Below are positions 19,822 to 29,450 of a DNA stretch of 64,000 bases, piece by piece. Made by a program: the position numbers and the translations under genes. The notes under the pieces were generated by a model. That model made no database searches. It was given only the letters and a program-made list of their open reading frames with translations, and was not told where the DNA came from. How positions within the stretch are numbered: the first letter of the stretch is position 1; every line of letters begins with the position of its first letter. Source of the DNA: TMP-86 sp044226865 (lineage in GTDB: Bacteria > Pseudomonadota > Gammaproteobacteria > Steroidobacterales > Steroidobacteraceae); the NCBI GenBank assembly GCA_044226865.1, contig JBGAGE010000002.1, positions 124,001 through 188,000 of the forward strand. The letters are read 5' to 3'.

Positions 19822-22152
19822 TCAATGCGGCGCCGATTGCTCGGCCGGCGGCGGAAACTTCAACTTCACCGGATCGAGATCCCGAGGCCCGACGATCATC
19901 CTTTCGTTCACCTCGAGGCCATTGCCCTGCAGGCAGAACAGGGCGATGCGCAACGCGTCAGCCTCCGACAGGATGCCCGGATCGTCGTATGGCATGGTGC
20001 TGATGATACGGCTGTAGAAGTTGCGGGCCGTCTTGCCCGACCAACGTTCCTGGAATTCGGCGCCGGTCAGCGGCGCCGCGTGCCCGCCGCCTTGCAGCTC
20101 CGTGCCGTGGCAGCGTGCGCAGTTCTGCAGGTACGGCAGGCGCCCTTGCTCGGCGAGGCTCGCCGGCGCACTCGCGCCCGGATCCGCCAATGCCATCGCG
20201 ATCCAGCCGCTGCCATAGTCATTGCCGCCGACGGGCACCACGATGAATTGCTTGCCGCCCACCTCGTAGCTGATCGGCCCGCCGGTGGTGCCGGCAGGCA
20301 ACTCGGTTTCCCAGAGCACCTTGCCATTGCTCTTGTCGTAGGCCCTGAAGTGCGAGACCGCGGGCGTGCCGACACGGCCGAAGATGGAATCGCTGCTCTC
20401 GCCCAGGAACAAAAGCGATTTGGTGAGCAGCGGCACCGGCCGCCCGATGGTCCCCAGCGGCGGCAGATGCAAGGGCTCGAGCAGCGGGTGATGACGCGGG
20501 CCGTCCCCATTGGGCACCATCCACAACGCCTCACCACGATTCATGTCCAACGCGGTGATGCGGCCGTAAGGCGGCTTGAGCAGCGGCAGGCCTTTGGGGC
20601 CCATGCCATACATGGATAGATCCGCGGACGGCGGCCCCTCGACCACCTCGTAGGCGATGGTGGCGTCGGGTTCCTTGGACTTGATGAGAGGATTCGGCTC
20701 CGGCAGTGTCATCGACACGGCGTAATACACGCCGCGCTCGGGATCGAACGCACCGGTGTTCCAGTTACCCGATCCCCACGCGCTGGGCACCGAGATCATG
20801 CCCTTCTTTCCACCGGGCCGCTCGTCGATCACGGTGTTCGGCGCGAACAGCGGACCATAGTCGTATTGATCGAGGATCTGCTTCGCCGCGGCGCGCAATT
20901 CCGGGGTGAAATCGATCAGGTCATTCTCCGTCATGCCTTGGCGGTCGAAGGCTGGCGGCTTGCTCGGAAACGGTTGCGTCGGCGAGGTAACCTCCCCCGG
21001 CACGCGCGACTGCAGCACGGGCCGTTCGATGATGGGCCACACCGGCTTGCCGTTGCGCCGGTCGAACACGAACAGGAAGCCGTTCTTGTTCGGCTGCATC
21101 ACCGCCGGAATGCGCTTGCCATCGACGGTGATGTCACCGAGCGTGGGCGGCGAGGCATTGTCGTAATCCCAAAGATCGTGGTGCACCATCTGGTAGTGCC
21201 AGACCAGCTTGCCGCTGCGTGCATCGAGTACTACCAGGCTGTCGGCGTACAGGTTGTCGCCGGGGCGATGACCACCGTAGTAAGAATTGGTGGGCGCGCT
21301 CAACGGCACGTATACGTAACCGAGCTTCTCATCCGCAGACAATGGCGCCCAGGCAGCCATGTTGCCCACCACGTCCGCGGAACCCTTGCCCCAGGTATTT
21401 CGCGCCTTGTCGCCTCGCGGCGGGATGATGTGAAAGGTCCAAAGCTGCCGGCCGCTGCGCACGTCATAGCCACGGATGTCCTCGGGCCGGGATTCCTTCT
21501 CGGGGCCGCCATCGCCGTAGCCGGCGCCGGCCTTGCCGCCGCCGTTGCCGCCTATCACGATCACATCGCCCACGACCAGCGGGCCGTTGAAGCCGAAGAA
21601 GCGCGTGCCGTCGGGGTTGCGGCGATTCAGCAAAACGCGGCCGCGTTCGCCGAACTCCTGCTTGGCGGCGCCGGTCGCGGCATCGAGCGCGTACAGGTAT
21701 TCACCGCGCACCGACAGGATCCGCCGGTCCGCGCCTGACTGCCAGAAATCCACGCCGCGTGAGCTCTGGCCGGCCGCCTCCTGCAGCGTGGGCGCGAAGG
21801 GCTGCTGCACCCACAAGGTGCGGCCGGTGGCGGGATCGAAAGCCTCGACCAATCCCACCGCATCCGGCGCATACAGGACGCCATCGATGAGAATGGGCGT
21901 GCCGCGCAGGTAACTGGAGGGCACGAGGTCCGGGAATCTCTGCAGGACGGAGGCGTCGGTACCAGGACGGGTCCACACCGCGCGCAACCGGCTCACATTC
22001 CCCGCATCGATCTGCGACAACCCGGAGTAGCGGTCGAAGTGTTTGCTGCCGCCGAAATAGCGCCAGGACGCGCGGCCGTCTTCGCCCGCATGGATCAAGC
22101 CCGGCGCAATCCCCATCATGAGGCCCATGGCCAGCGTTCGCAGTGTGTTCAA
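19822..22152 (-). CDS. PQQ-dependent dehydrogenase with C-terminal cytochrome c domain (quinohaemoprotein)
   Basis: A 776-residue exported protein. TTG at 22152 is chosen because GGGGGG lies upstream and it begins the signal peptide (LNTLRTLAMGLMMG, cleaved near IHAG). The propeller carries GASWRYFGGSKHFDRYSGL-type N-terminal repeats, LWTFHI, VHHDLWDYD near residue 345 and LWETELP. A cytochrome c domain with CARCH (about residue 687) ends the protein, so electrons can pass within the molecule from PQQ to haem. It is co-directional with the second PQQ gene. The LysR remnant directly upstream may have been its regulator. Confidence 0.88.
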   Translation of the reverse strand: MNTLRTLAMGLMMGIAPGLIHAGEDGRASWRYFGGSKHFDRYSGLSQIDAGNVSRLRAVWTRPGTDASVLQRFPDLVPSSYLRGTPILIDGVLYAPDAVGLVEAFDPATGRTLWVQQPFAPTLQEAAGQSSRGVDFWQSGADRRILSVRGEYLYALDAATGAAKQEFGERGRVLLNRRNPDGTRFFGFNGPLVVGDVIVIGGNGGGKAGAGYGDGGPEKESRPEDIRGYDVRSGRQLWTFHIIPPRGDKARNTWGKGSADVVGNMAAWAPLSADEKLGYVYVPLSAPTNSYYGGHRPGDNLYADSLVVLDARSGKLVWHYQMVHHDLWDYDNASPPTLGDITVDGKRIPAVMQPNKNGFLFVFDRRNGKPVWPIIERPVLQSRVPGEVTSPTQPFPSKPPAFDRQGMTENDLIDFTPELRAAAKQILDQYDYGPLFAPNTVIDERPGGKKGMISVPSAWGSGNWNTGAFDPERGVYYAVSMTLPEPNPLIKSKEPDATIAYEVVEGPPSADLSMYGMGPKGLPLLKPPYGRITALDMNRGEALWMVPNGDGPRHHPLLEPLHLPPLGTIGRPVPLLTKSLLFLGESSDSIFGRVGTPAVSHFRAYDKSNGKVLWETELPAGTTGGPISYEVGGKQFIVVPVGGNDYGSGWIAMALADPGASAPASLAEQGRLPYLQNCARCHGTELQGGGHAAPLTGAEFQERWSGKTARNFYSRIISTMPYDDPGILSEADALRIALFCLQGNGLEVNERMIVGPRDLDPVKLKFPPPAEQSAPH

Positions 22153-22183
22153 TTTGGATGTCCCCCCAGGTGAGCGCCGGCCC

Positions 22184-22890
22184 TCAGCCGGATCTGCCGG
22201 GATTGTAATCCCGCACCGCCTGCGTGAGCCATTGCAAATATGCCACCCGCATTGCACGCGTCGAGCGGTCCGATGACTCCAACGCCCAATAAGCACCCAG
22301 GTCGATGGACGTGACGGCGATGGCCTTCAAGCGGCGCGCCCGCAGGTCGCGGATCTCCAGCGCATCCATCCCCAGCACGATGCCCTGCCCGCGCCGCGCC
22401 GCCGCGGATGCCAGCGAATAGTCGGTGAAGAATTGGTGGCGGGCGCCGTCGTAACCATCGAGGCCGGCGGCGGCGAACCAGCGGCGTCACGGCCGAGCAC
22501 GCGGATCTCATCGCTGGTTTCCAGCTGCAATTCGATGATGGGGTGGACCGCGGTGAACGCGCCCAGACGTGGCACCAGCCATTGCGCCGCGAAGGCCGGC
22601 TCCACCGACAAGCGCAGGCGCTTGACGCGCGACTCGCGGCACACGGCCACCGCCGATTGTATTTGCCTCATTGCCGCCGTGAGCTGACGCGCCAGTGCGC
22701 GTCCTTCCTGCGTGAGCTCCACGCGCCGATGCGCCCGCCGGAACAACTCCTTGCCCAGCTCGCGCTCGAGCTGGCGCACATGCCGGCTGATCGCCGCCTG
22801 CGACACGTGGATTTCCGCGGCCGCCGCGGTGAAGCTTTCCAGGCGCGCGGCAACCTCATGAAAGGCCACCGATTCACCTGGACGATTCTC
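22184..22890 (-). pseudogene. LysR family (GcvA-like) regulator, frameshifted and internally deleted
   Basis: The minus strand encodes a clear LysR DNA-binding domain (ARLESFTAAAAEIHVSQAAI, HVRQLERELGKELF) and linker helix up to ELQLETSDEIRV. A frame change near 22460-22490 then follows. The other frame carries only the C-terminal part of the effector domain (LDGYDGARHQFFTDYSLASA, GIVLGMDALEIRDL, YWALES). Roughly 80 residues of the effector domain expected between the two parts are missing, and there is no proper N-terminal start. It lies 31 bp upstream of the quinohaemoprotein start, so it is probably that gene's former regulator. Confidence 0.7.
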
Positions 22891-23195
22891 CTCATCGCGC
22901 AGATGCCGGTGGTGCCGGCGTTGGAAATCCGCCGGCGGCGAGCGCGAAGGTGACCGTGCAGGCACGATCGCTTGCCACCGAGCCGGGCATGACGGCCGCC
23001 GAGCGCGACATCCGCCATGCCGCCCGCCGCCTCTGCAGCCGCCTGCGCGACACTCGCCTGATCGATGACGAGGAGTTGCACCGTGACTGCTATCGGAATG
23101 CGGTCCAGCAGGCCATGGCTTCGCTCGCCAACGTGTCCTCTGCCTCGGTAGCCATGACATCGACCGCCAACACCAGCGCTGGGAGGCCAAGATAA
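22858..23195 (+). pseudogene. UrcA-like small secreted protein, probable frameshifted remnant
   Basis: From GTG at 22950 the frame encodes about 81 residues whose middle (DIRHAARRLCSRLRD, then LHRDCYRNAVQQAMASL) resembles the UrcA family of small secreted proteins with two cysteines. A signal-peptide-like start (MKGHRFTWTILLIAQMP) begins at 22858 in another frame, so a one-base frameshift near 22930 would join the two. It overlaps the 5' end of the LysR remnant on the other strand. The family match is by eye only and is uncertain. Confidence 0.35.
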
Positions 23196-23364
23196 GGATG
23201 GCACCAGCGAAGTCTCGACCTTGAGCTGGTGGGTCTCGTTCGATGCCATCCGCGCAATTGCCGGCGACGAGCCGGAGCGTGCCATCTACCATCCGAAGGA
23301 TGACCGCTTCCTGATCGAGCGTTCGGCCCGTGTGGAGCATCATCAGATAGCCGTCGACTCCTGA
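23191..23364 (+). pseudogene. Antibiotic-biosynthesis-monooxygenase-like (ABM fold) C-terminal fragment
   Basis: A 57-codon stretch ending in TGA at 23362-23364 encodes the typical C-terminal half of small ABM-fold proteins: SFDAIRAIAGDEPERAIYHP, then DDRFLIER and VEHHQI. The N-terminal half and a start codon are absent, because the upstream frame does not continue the fold. It overlaps the end of the UrcA-like remnant by 5 bp. It is best read as a leftover of a deleted gene. Confidence 0.55.
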
Positions 23365-23371
23365 GCCCAGC

Positions 23372-23953
23372 TCAGTTTACGCGGTATACCTGGATGAGCC
23401 GGTCGTTCTCCGAGGGCCCCTTGGCGAGTTCCATTCCCTTGGGCACCTCAGTCAATGTCGACACGAAGATGCCGCGATTGAGCCAATCGTACTTGCCCAC
23501 CGGCGCGATGAACGTCGGCGCAAGGCGGTAGCGCCCCCAGCCTGGCGTGTCGGTGGGATAGGTCAATCCCTCATTGTGAATGATGATCTGCACCCCATCG
23601 TCGGTTCGCAGCCGGTAGAGCGCGTCGATCACCTCCACGCCATCCGGCCGCACGACGGGGAAATCCCCGCCACCGGGGATCACGGTGCCGCGGATGCCCT
23701 TGCCCTCGAAGCGTCCGCCGATGATGGGCCAGATCTCCTTGCGCTCGCCGTCCTTGCTTCGCGAGGAGCCGCCGGTGCCTTCAGGCGATGCGCAGGTGAC
23801 GACCAACTGCATGACCAGCTCGAGCTTGGGCAGGTCGCGCGGAACCAGGGGCCACGCATCGGCCGCCGCCACCGGATGGCTGGCGGCGCCGAGCAAGCCC
23901 AGTAACGATGCCATCAACCTCGTGCGCATACTTGAAATCCATCGACGTTGCAT
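23372..23953 (-). CDS. Exported DUF3237 protein
   Basis: A 193-residue protein. ATG at 23953 is chosen because GGAGAGG lies 8 bases upstream; a later ATG (23929) has no such site. The signal peptide runs to about residue 31 (LLGAASHPVAAA). The mature part fits DUF3237: PKLELVMQLVVTC, GGRFEGKGIRGTVIPGGGDF, DALYRLRTDDG, YRLAPTF, and YDWLNRGIFVS near the end. The biochemical role of this family is not established. It follows an SGNH hydrolase gene by 71 bp on the same strand and may be co-transcribed. Confidence 0.82.
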   Translation of the reverse strand: MQRRWISSMRTRLMASLLGLLGAASHPVAAADAWPLVPRDLPKLELVMQLVVTCASPEGTGGSSRSKDGERKEIWPIIGGRFEGKGIRGTVIPGGGDFPVVRPDGVEVIDALYRLRTDDGVQIIIHNEGLTYPTDTPGWGRYRLAPTFIAPVGKYDWLNRGIFVSTLTEVPKGMELAKGPSENDRLIQVYRVN

Positions 23954-24024
23954 ATCTTGCCTCTCCTGCCCTTGCCGCCTGCTTGAATTCATCGCCCGCC
24001 CTCGCGGCGACCGGCCGCCAGCCT

Positions 24025-25329
24025 TCACAGCGCCAAAGCCTTCCAGACGGTATCCGCTGCCATTTGCGCACCACGCACGCTGAAATGCAGGTGATCGCCG
24101 CAATCATGCTCGGGCAACAGCCGCGAGGGCTGCGCCGGGTCGCGTAATGCGGCATCGAAATCCGCGAGCCGATCGAAGACCTTGGAAGTGCGCAGCCATA
24201 CATTGATCTTCTGCCGCTTGGCTTCGAAGTCGGCGCCATCATATCCCGGCAGTGAGGCGCTGGCGCCGCCCGTCGGTGTCAGCGTACCGCCGACCGCCAG
24301 CACGCCGCGCGCCTGCGCACGCCGGGCCACTTGCTCGAGGCCCATGCACATGCTCTCGACCGATTCGACTTCATCCGGGCGCTGCAGGAACTCGGGGATG
24401 CCGAGGTCGTTGACACCGATCAAGGTGACGATGGCATGCACGCCTTGCAGCGCCAAGGCATCGCGATCCAAACGGGCGAGCAGCGAGGGCCCGGGCAGCG
24501 GCCGCAGGAGCCTGCCGCCGTTGATCCCGAGATTGACCACCCCCACCGCCTTGCGTTCCTGCGCATAGCGCGCCGCGAGGAAATCGGGATAGCGCTGGTT
24601 GGCATCGACCGGGGTGGGTTCACCATCGGTCAGCGAATCACCAATGGCGACGATGAGCTTGGGATCGTCGTTGCGCAATACGTCCATGCCGCACAGGTAG
24701 ACGCGCGTCTCGAAGGTGTCGGCCGGCTCGAACGCCGTCTCGCCGCAGTAATTACCCGGCGGCGAGGCGTAGCCGGTGGCGCGCGCGTACTGGTGCAAGC
24801 TCACGCCGTCTCCCATGGTGGAGCCAGGCACATACAGGCTGACGCTCAATTCCTCCAAAGCCTGCACCGGCAACGGCGCCGGGTCGCTGACCACGACGCA
24901 CCCGGGCGGAATCTCCACCCGGCCGGAACCTGAGAAGGTGAGCGGGTGATGCGATCCGGCGGCGATGGCCTGCTTCACGCCGGCGCGCGCAATGCCGGCG
25001 GCGCCGACCAACAGCGGCCGCGAGCCGTATTCGTTGGAGATCCAGATGCGCACGGCATCCCCGCCGAGCGAGGTGCGAAAGCGCTGCCGCAGGGTCTGGT
25101 CGCGGAACAGCTTGCCGATGTCCGGAAAGAAGGCGTACGAATCCGGTGCCTGCATGGCCACGTACCAGGCGCGGCACCAGCGCGGCGTGGTTGCCGCCGC
25201 GGCAGGTCGCGCATGGGCGGACCCGGTCAATCCGAGCGTCAGCATGCCGCCGGTCATGCCCAGCGCATCGCGCCTCGACAACGAGTTGGAAGACGCGCCG
25301 GATCGCGCGGGCAGCAGGCACTTGGTCAT
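24025..25329 (-). CDS. Tat-exported SGNH/GDSL hydrolase
   Basis: A 434-residue esterase-type hydrolase. ATG at 25329 has GGGAGAG upstream. The N-terminus carries a twin-arginine motif (SRRDALGM), predicting Tat export. The SGNH blocks are present: catalytic Ser in AIGDSLTDGE (about residue 230), Gly in INGG, Asn in GVNDLG, and the Asp/His pair in HDCGDHLHFS near the C-terminus. A long N-terminal domain of about 200 residues precedes the catalytic part, as in some secreted esterases. Substrate unknown. It is divergent from a sterol desaturase family gene. Confidence 0.87.
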   Translation of the reverse strand: MTKCLLPARSGASSNSLSRRDALGMTGGMLTLGLTGSAHARPAAAATTPRWCRAWYVAMQAPDSYAFFPDIGKLFRDQTLRQRFRTSLGGDAVRIWISNEYGSRPLLVGAAGIARAGVKQAIAAGSHHPLTFSGSGRVEIPPGCVVVSDPAPLPVQALEELSVSLYVPGSTMGDGVSLHQYARATGYASPPGNYCGETAFEPADTFETRVYLCGMDVLRNDDPKLIVAIGDSLTDGEPTPVDANQRYPDFLAARYAQERKAVGVVNLGINGGRLLRPLPGPSLLARLDRDALALQGVHAIVTLIGVNDLGIPEFLQRPDEVESVESMCMGLEQVARRAQARGVLAVGGTLTPTGGASASLPGYDGADFEAKRQKINVWLRTSKVFDRLADFDAALRDPAQPSRLLPEHDCGDHLHFSVRGAQMAADTVWKALAL

Positions 25330-25454
25330 CGAACTCTCCCTGCGGATGAGTCTCACCCGCGCCAACCTCACGCGCCGGTTCGACTTCCGTACAGGCGTAT
25401 TATCACGTACTTTGTCGATCCGGGAAGACCTCAGAACAGGACGCCACGCCGGAT

Positions 25455-26399
25455 ATGACCACAAGAGAACGGATCGAAGACGCAGCCTCGCGCATTCTGT
25501 ATCCCATCCTGCTCGCGCTGCCCATTGCCGGTTGGGCGGTGGCGTGGAAGCGGTTCGGCATCGATCCAGGACTTGCGCTGCAGATCGTGTACTGGAGCAA
25601 TCTGGTCTTCCTCCTGGGCGTCGAGCGCATCCTGCCGTTCGAGAAGGCCTGGCTCAAGAACGACGGTCAGCTTCCCAACGACTTGATCTACTCGATCGCG
25701 GGCGTAGGGGTTAACTCGATCACCACCGCGCTGGCCTTGTCCGCCATCGCCTGGGGCATCGAGCACTTTCAACCGCTGGTCTCATTGAACGTGTGGCCGA
25801 ACGACTGGCCATTCGCGGTTCAATTGCTGATCGGCATCCCTTTATGGGACCTCGGTAATCACCTGGCGCATCGCTGGGCTCACAAGGTTCCACTCCTGTG
25901 GCGCTTCCACGCCGTTCATCACTCGGCGCCGCGCCTGTCCATCATCAATACCGGCCGGTTCCATCCCTTCGATGTGGTCAAATCGGTCTTGATCGGTGCG
26001 CCGATTCCCGTGCTGCTCGGCGTGCCGGCGGAAGTGTCCATGTGGTATGCCGCCGTCAACGTATTCACCGGGCAATTGACCCATTCCAATGTGCGGCTGC
26101 GCTGTGGGATCTTCAACGCGGTGTTCAGCACCCCCAACCTGCACCGCTGGCATCACAGCCCGCACCAGGTCGAGACCGACACGAATTTCGGCGAGGCCAC
26201 CATCCTCTGGGACCGGCTCTTCGGCACGTACTTCAATCCCGATCGTCCCCCACCGCGCAACGTGGGCCTTGGAAAGAGCGTGCGGGTGTCGCGCAAGCTG
26301 CTCGAGGCCGTCCTCCAACCCTTGGCGCCGCGCGGTCACCGCGCATCGGACGCCAGCTTGATCCGGGAACTCGAGCCGGGAGCCGCAGGCCTGCGCTGA
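25455..26399 (+). CDS. Sterol desaturase / fatty acid hydroxylase family membrane di-iron enzyme
   Basis: A 314-residue membrane protein with about four hydrophobic helices and the three histidine clusters that bind two irons: HLAHRWAHK (about residue 136), FHAVHHSAP (about 153) and LHRWHHSPHQ (about 231). The family inserts oxygen into, or desaturates, sterols, fatty acids or carotenoids. The start ATG at 25455 follows GCCGG; no strong ribosome-binding site is seen. It is convergent with an MBL hydrolase gene. Confidence 0.88.
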   Translation: MTTRERIEDAASRILYPILLALPIAGWAVAWKRFGIDPGLALQIVYWSNLVFLLGVERILPFEKAWLKNDGQLPNDLIYSIAGVGVNSITTALALSAIAWGIEHFQPLVSLNVWPNDWPFAVQLLIGIPLWDLGNHLAHRWAHKVPLLWRFHAVHHSAPRLSIINTGRFHPFDVVKSVLIGAPIPVLLGVPAEVSMWYAAVNVFTGQLTHSNVRLRCGIFNAVFSTPNLHRWHHSPHQVETDTNFGEATILWDRLFGTYFNPDRPPPRNVGLGKSVRVSRKLLEAVLQPLAPRGHRASDASLIRELEPGAAGLR

Positions 26400-26445
26400 G
26401 CTTGCTCCGCGGTCGTATGAACGAAGCGACTCCCGGAGGCGGTGA

Positions 26446-27399
26446 CTAACGAGTATTCCACGGAAAGCCCACGTCGATCACCATCTGCTCATTGACCGGA
26501 TACCGCCGCGGGAACAATCCCTGCCCCGCAAGTTTGCCTTGCCGCAGGCGCGTCAGTGCGCGGTCCAGATCCTCGAGATCTCCGACCGATAACCACGGCG
26601 CCGAGTATTCAAGGTCGCGCCGGCAACAATGCGCCGTCCACAGGACGGTCTGGCGCGGCAGCAGCGCCAGCAGGGACTGCGTGGTCCGCTGGTACGCCGA
26701 CAGGCTGGCACCGGGCAGGAACGCGTACAAGGTGCTCGGATAGATGAAATCGCCGGTGAACAGGCGCAGCGCATCTCCATCGAGGAGCGAGACCGACTCG
26801 GGCGTGTGCCCCGGCGTCGACAGGACGGTGATCGTCCTGCCGCCCAAGTCGACCTGTGCGCCTGGCTTGAACCATTCGGCAACCGTGAACGAAGGCACGG
26901 CCAGCCCATCGAACATGCCCAGAAACTGCCAGCGTCGCGGCGTGAAGCGGCCGTCGGCCACCTGCGCACGCAGCGCCGGCAGATCGAGCATCGCGATATG
27001 GTCGAAGGCGCCCAGACCGCCGGTATGGTCGAAGTGGAGATGCGAGGGCATGACGGTGACCGGCAATGGCGTCAATGCCGCCACGACCTTGTGAAGATCT
27101 CGCGTACCCGAACCGGCATCGAGCAACAGGGCGCGCCGACTCCCCACGATGAGATAGGAGTAATTGGCCTGATAGTAGCGCGGCTCGCCGATGGCATAGG
27201 CGCCATCGCCCAGGTCCTGCACGGCGAAATAGTCGTCGACCATCCGTCCATGCTTCAGGCTCACCGGGCCGGCGCTGAGGGGACTGGCAGGATGGGTCCA
27301 GGGCCAGAGTTCCGCGAACACATAGGGCGCGAACGCGCCGCCGATCAGCGCCAAAGCCGCCGCCGCCACGGATGCCAATCCCACGCCGCGCCAGCCCAA
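26446..27399 (-). CDS. MBL-fold metallo-hydrolase, membrane-anchored or exported
   Basis: A 317-residue metallo-beta-lactamase-fold protein. The N-terminal 28 residues form a hydrophobic anchor or signal peptide. Zinc ligands are visible: HLHFDH (about residue 120), the His of TPGHTPES (about 198), the Asp of FTGDFIYP (about 216) and a C-terminal His in WTAHCC. The start is TTG at 27399, with GGAGGTGAGG upstream. It is convergent with the desaturase and divergent from an MFS carrier. It could hydrolyse a thioester, lactone or lactam; the substrate is not inferable. Confidence 0.85.
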   Translation of the reverse strand: MGWRGVGLASVAAAALALIGGAFAPYVFAELWPWTHPASPLSAGPVSLKHGRMVDDYFAVQDLGDGAYAIGEPRYYQANYSYLIVGSRRALLLDAGSGTRDLHKVVAALTPLPVTVMPSHLHFDHTGGLGAFDHIAMLDLPALRAQVADGRFTPRRWQFLGMFDGLAVPSFTVAEWFKPGAQVDLGGRTITVLSTPGHTPESVSLLDGDALRLFTGDFIYPSTLYAFLPGASLSAYQRTTQSLLALLPRQTVLWTAHCCRRDLEYSAPWLSVGDLEDLDRALTRLRQGKLAGQGLFPRRYPVNEQMVIDVGFPWNTR

Positions 27400-27486
27400 T
27401 TTTCCTCACCTCCATGCGTTGCGACCCCGAGGCAGCGTAGCGTCCTACGGTAGCGGTGGCAACGCGAACGGCACGCACAGCCACGC

Positions 27487-28791
27487 TTGAACACCCTTAC
27501 AATTCCCGCCGTGACTCCGGTTTTGCATCCCGACGCCAGCGGTACCATGACCCGCATCTCGTGGCGCCTACTGCCGTTGCTGCTCATCAGCTATCTTGTA
27601 TCGCTCATGGACCGCAGCAACATCAGCTACGCCGCGGTGCAGATGAATGCCGACCTGAAATTCAGCAACTCGGTGTATGGACTGGGAGCGGGCTTGTTTT
27701 TCGCAGGCTACGCCCTGTTCGAGGTGCCTTCGAACATGCTGCTCGCGCGCTTCGGCGCGCGCCGCTGGATCGCGCGCATCATGCTCACCTGGGGCCTGAT
27801 CTCGATGGCGACGCTGCTGGTGCGCACGCCGCAGCAGTTCTATCTCATCCGCTTCCTGCTCGGAGTGGCGGAAGCCGGATTCTTTCCCGGCGTCCTGTTG
27901 TACCTATCCTATTGGTATCCCAATGCCTGGCGCGGCCGCGCCATCAGCCGCTTCAATGTGGCAGCCCCGATCAGCACCATGCTCATGGGCTCCATTGCGG
28001 GCGCGCTGCTGGGCCTCGAGGGCTGGCACGGCCTGCGCGGCTGGCAATGGCTGTTCTTCATCGAAGCCCTGCCCGCCGTGCTGATGGCCGTGATCATCTA
28101 TGCGTACCTGCCCGACCGGCCGAACGACGTGGCATGGTTGTCGCGGGAGGAGAAGTCGTGGCTGTCGGCCACGCTGGCCGCCGACGCCGCCGCCATCACC
28201 CCGGCGCATGGATTCTTGCGCGCGCTGCTCAACCCGCTGGTACTGTCGATGGGGCTGACGCTGGCGCTGTGCTTCGGGTGCATCCTCGCCATCGGCTACT
28301 CGGGACCCAAGCTCCTGATGGCGGCGACGGGCTGGAGCGTGACGCGCGTCGGGCTGTTGCTCGCCTTCGGCGGGGCGTTGACGATGCTGGCCATGCTGGT
28401 GCTCGGCTGGAGTTCGGACCGGCTGCGCGAGCGGCCGTTGCACATGACCGGCGGCATCGTGCTGGCTGCGTTCGCCGTCTCCCTGCTGGCTCGGGCGTCC
28501 ACGCCGGGCATGACCGTGGGCGCCTACCTGCTGTTCAGCGTGGTGTCCACCAACATCGGCATGATGGGCTTCATGCTTGCCGGCGACCGCCTGCACCCCG
28601 CGCAGCGCGCCGTGGGCTTCGCTGCGATGAACTCGCTGGCGCAGGTGGGCTCATTCGCCGGCCCGTCCTTGTGGGGCATCGCCGCAGACCTGACCGGCGG
28701 ATTTCATGCCGCGCTGACGTTCATTCCCATCGTGCTGTTGCTGGCGGCGGGCATTGTGCTCGCGATTCGGCGCGCCGGCCAGCCGCGCTGA
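27487..28791 (+). CDS. MFS transporter of the anion:cation symporter (ACS) type
   Basis: A 434-residue carrier with twelve hydrophobic segments and ACS signatures: SLMDRSNISYA in helix 1, GVAEAGFFPGVLLYLSYWYP in helix 4-5, and a central loop with EEKSWL. ACS members import organic acids such as phthalate, glucarate or allantoate. The start is uncertain: TTG at 27487 or ATG at 27547, neither with a clear ribosome-binding site. It is divergent from the MBL hydrolase gene. Confidence 0.87.
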   Translation: MNTLTIPAVTPVLHPDASGTMTRISWRLLPLLLISYLVSLMDRSNISYAAVQMNADLKFSNSVYGLGAGLFFAGYALFEVPSNMLLARFGARRWIARIMLTWGLISMATLLVRTPQQFYLIRFLLGVAEAGFFPGVLLYLSYWYPNAWRGRAISRFNVAAPISTMLMGSIAGALLGLEGWHGLRGWQWLFFIEALPAVLMAVIIYAYLPDRPNDVAWLSREEKSWLSATLAADAAAITPAHGFLRALLNPLVLSMGLTLALCFGCILAIGYSGPKLLMAATGWSVTRVGLLLAFGGALTMLAMLVLGWSSDRLRERPLHMTGGIVLAAFAVSLLARASTPGMTVGAYLLFSVVSTNIGMMGFMLAGDRLHPAQRAVGFAAMNSLAQVGSFAGPSLWGIAADLTGGFHAALTFIPIVLLLAAGIVLAIRRAGQPR

Positions 28792-28901
28792 GCGGACTCA
28801 TCCAATGCCCAAGGCCAGCCGCGAAGTTCGCTGCCGGTCGGCGGTTTGCCCTCCACCATGGCAGTCGCTAGACTTCGATTCCCTCGCGACCGATCTTCTG
28901 G

Positions 28902-29390
28902 ATGCCCATGATGCAACACGATGCCGCCCGAGTCACACCGTCCGCCACCACGATCCGCAGCGCCCGCCTGCCGGCGCTCGCCATGCTGCTCGCCTGCGCC
29001 GCACCTTCGATGGTGTGGGCCGACGATCAGGATGTGATCGACTATCGCCAGCACATCATGAACACGCTGGGCGCGCAGGCCGCAGCCCTGGACATGATCC
29101 TGAAGAACAAGGCGCCGGCCGATGGACTGGCGGCGCACGCCAAGGCCTTGGCGGTAGTTGCCGCCACGGCGAAGAAGGCGTTCGAGACCAAGGTCGCCGG
29201 CGGCAACGCCAAGCCCGAAGTGTGGGCGAATTGGGCGGATTTCGCGAAGCGGCTGGATACGCTCGCGAGCAGCAGCACGGACTTGAGCAACGCCGCGCAG
29301 GCCGGCGGCGTCAATGCAGCGGTGCAGAAGGCCTACGCCGCCCTGCCCTGCAAGGATTGCCACGATAAGTACAGGGTTCCGCCGAAGTAA
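28902..29390 (+). CDS. Cytochrome c' (class II cytochrome c)
   Basis: A 162-residue exported cytochrome. The signal peptide ends near MVWADD. The mature four-helix bundle starts VIDYRQHIMNTLG and carries the haem site close to the C-terminus (CKDCH about residue 151), as in cytochromes c'. These proteins bind NO or serve in electron transfer. It is paralogous to the cytochrome at 30734-31204, which lies on the opposite strand beyond the trihaem cytochrome. Three ATGs (28902, 28908, 28911) are possible starts. Confidence 0.86.
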   Translation: MPMMQHDAARVTPSATTIRSARLPALAMLLACAAPSMVWADDQDVIDYRQHIMNTLGAQAAALDMILKNKAPADGLAAHAKALAVVAATAKKAFETKVAGGNAKPEVWANWADFAKRLDTLASSSTDLSNAAQAGGVNAAVQKAYAALPCKDCHDKYRVPPK

Positions 29391-29396
29391 GGATCG

Positions 29397-29430
29397 CGCG
29401 CTCGACGACGCCGGCCGGCGCGCGAGCGCG
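29397..29430. terminator. Candidate bidirectional terminator hairpin between convergent cytochrome genes
   Basis: CGCGCTCG (29397-29404) pairs with CGAGCGCG (29423-29430), with a GCCGGC core in the loop. TCGCGTTTCC follows on the plus strand. It sits in the 60-bp gap between two convergent genes. The T-tract is short, so efficiency is doubtful. Confidence 0.4.
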
Positions 29431-29450
29431 TCGCGTTTCCCGTCAAGCCA

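Noticed and set aside
23776..23800. Assigning the DUF3237 protein an earlier start in the upstream frame
   Set aside because: The 50 extra residues overlap the SGNH hydrolase gene and spoil the signal peptide, whereas 23953 has a strong ribosome-binding site.
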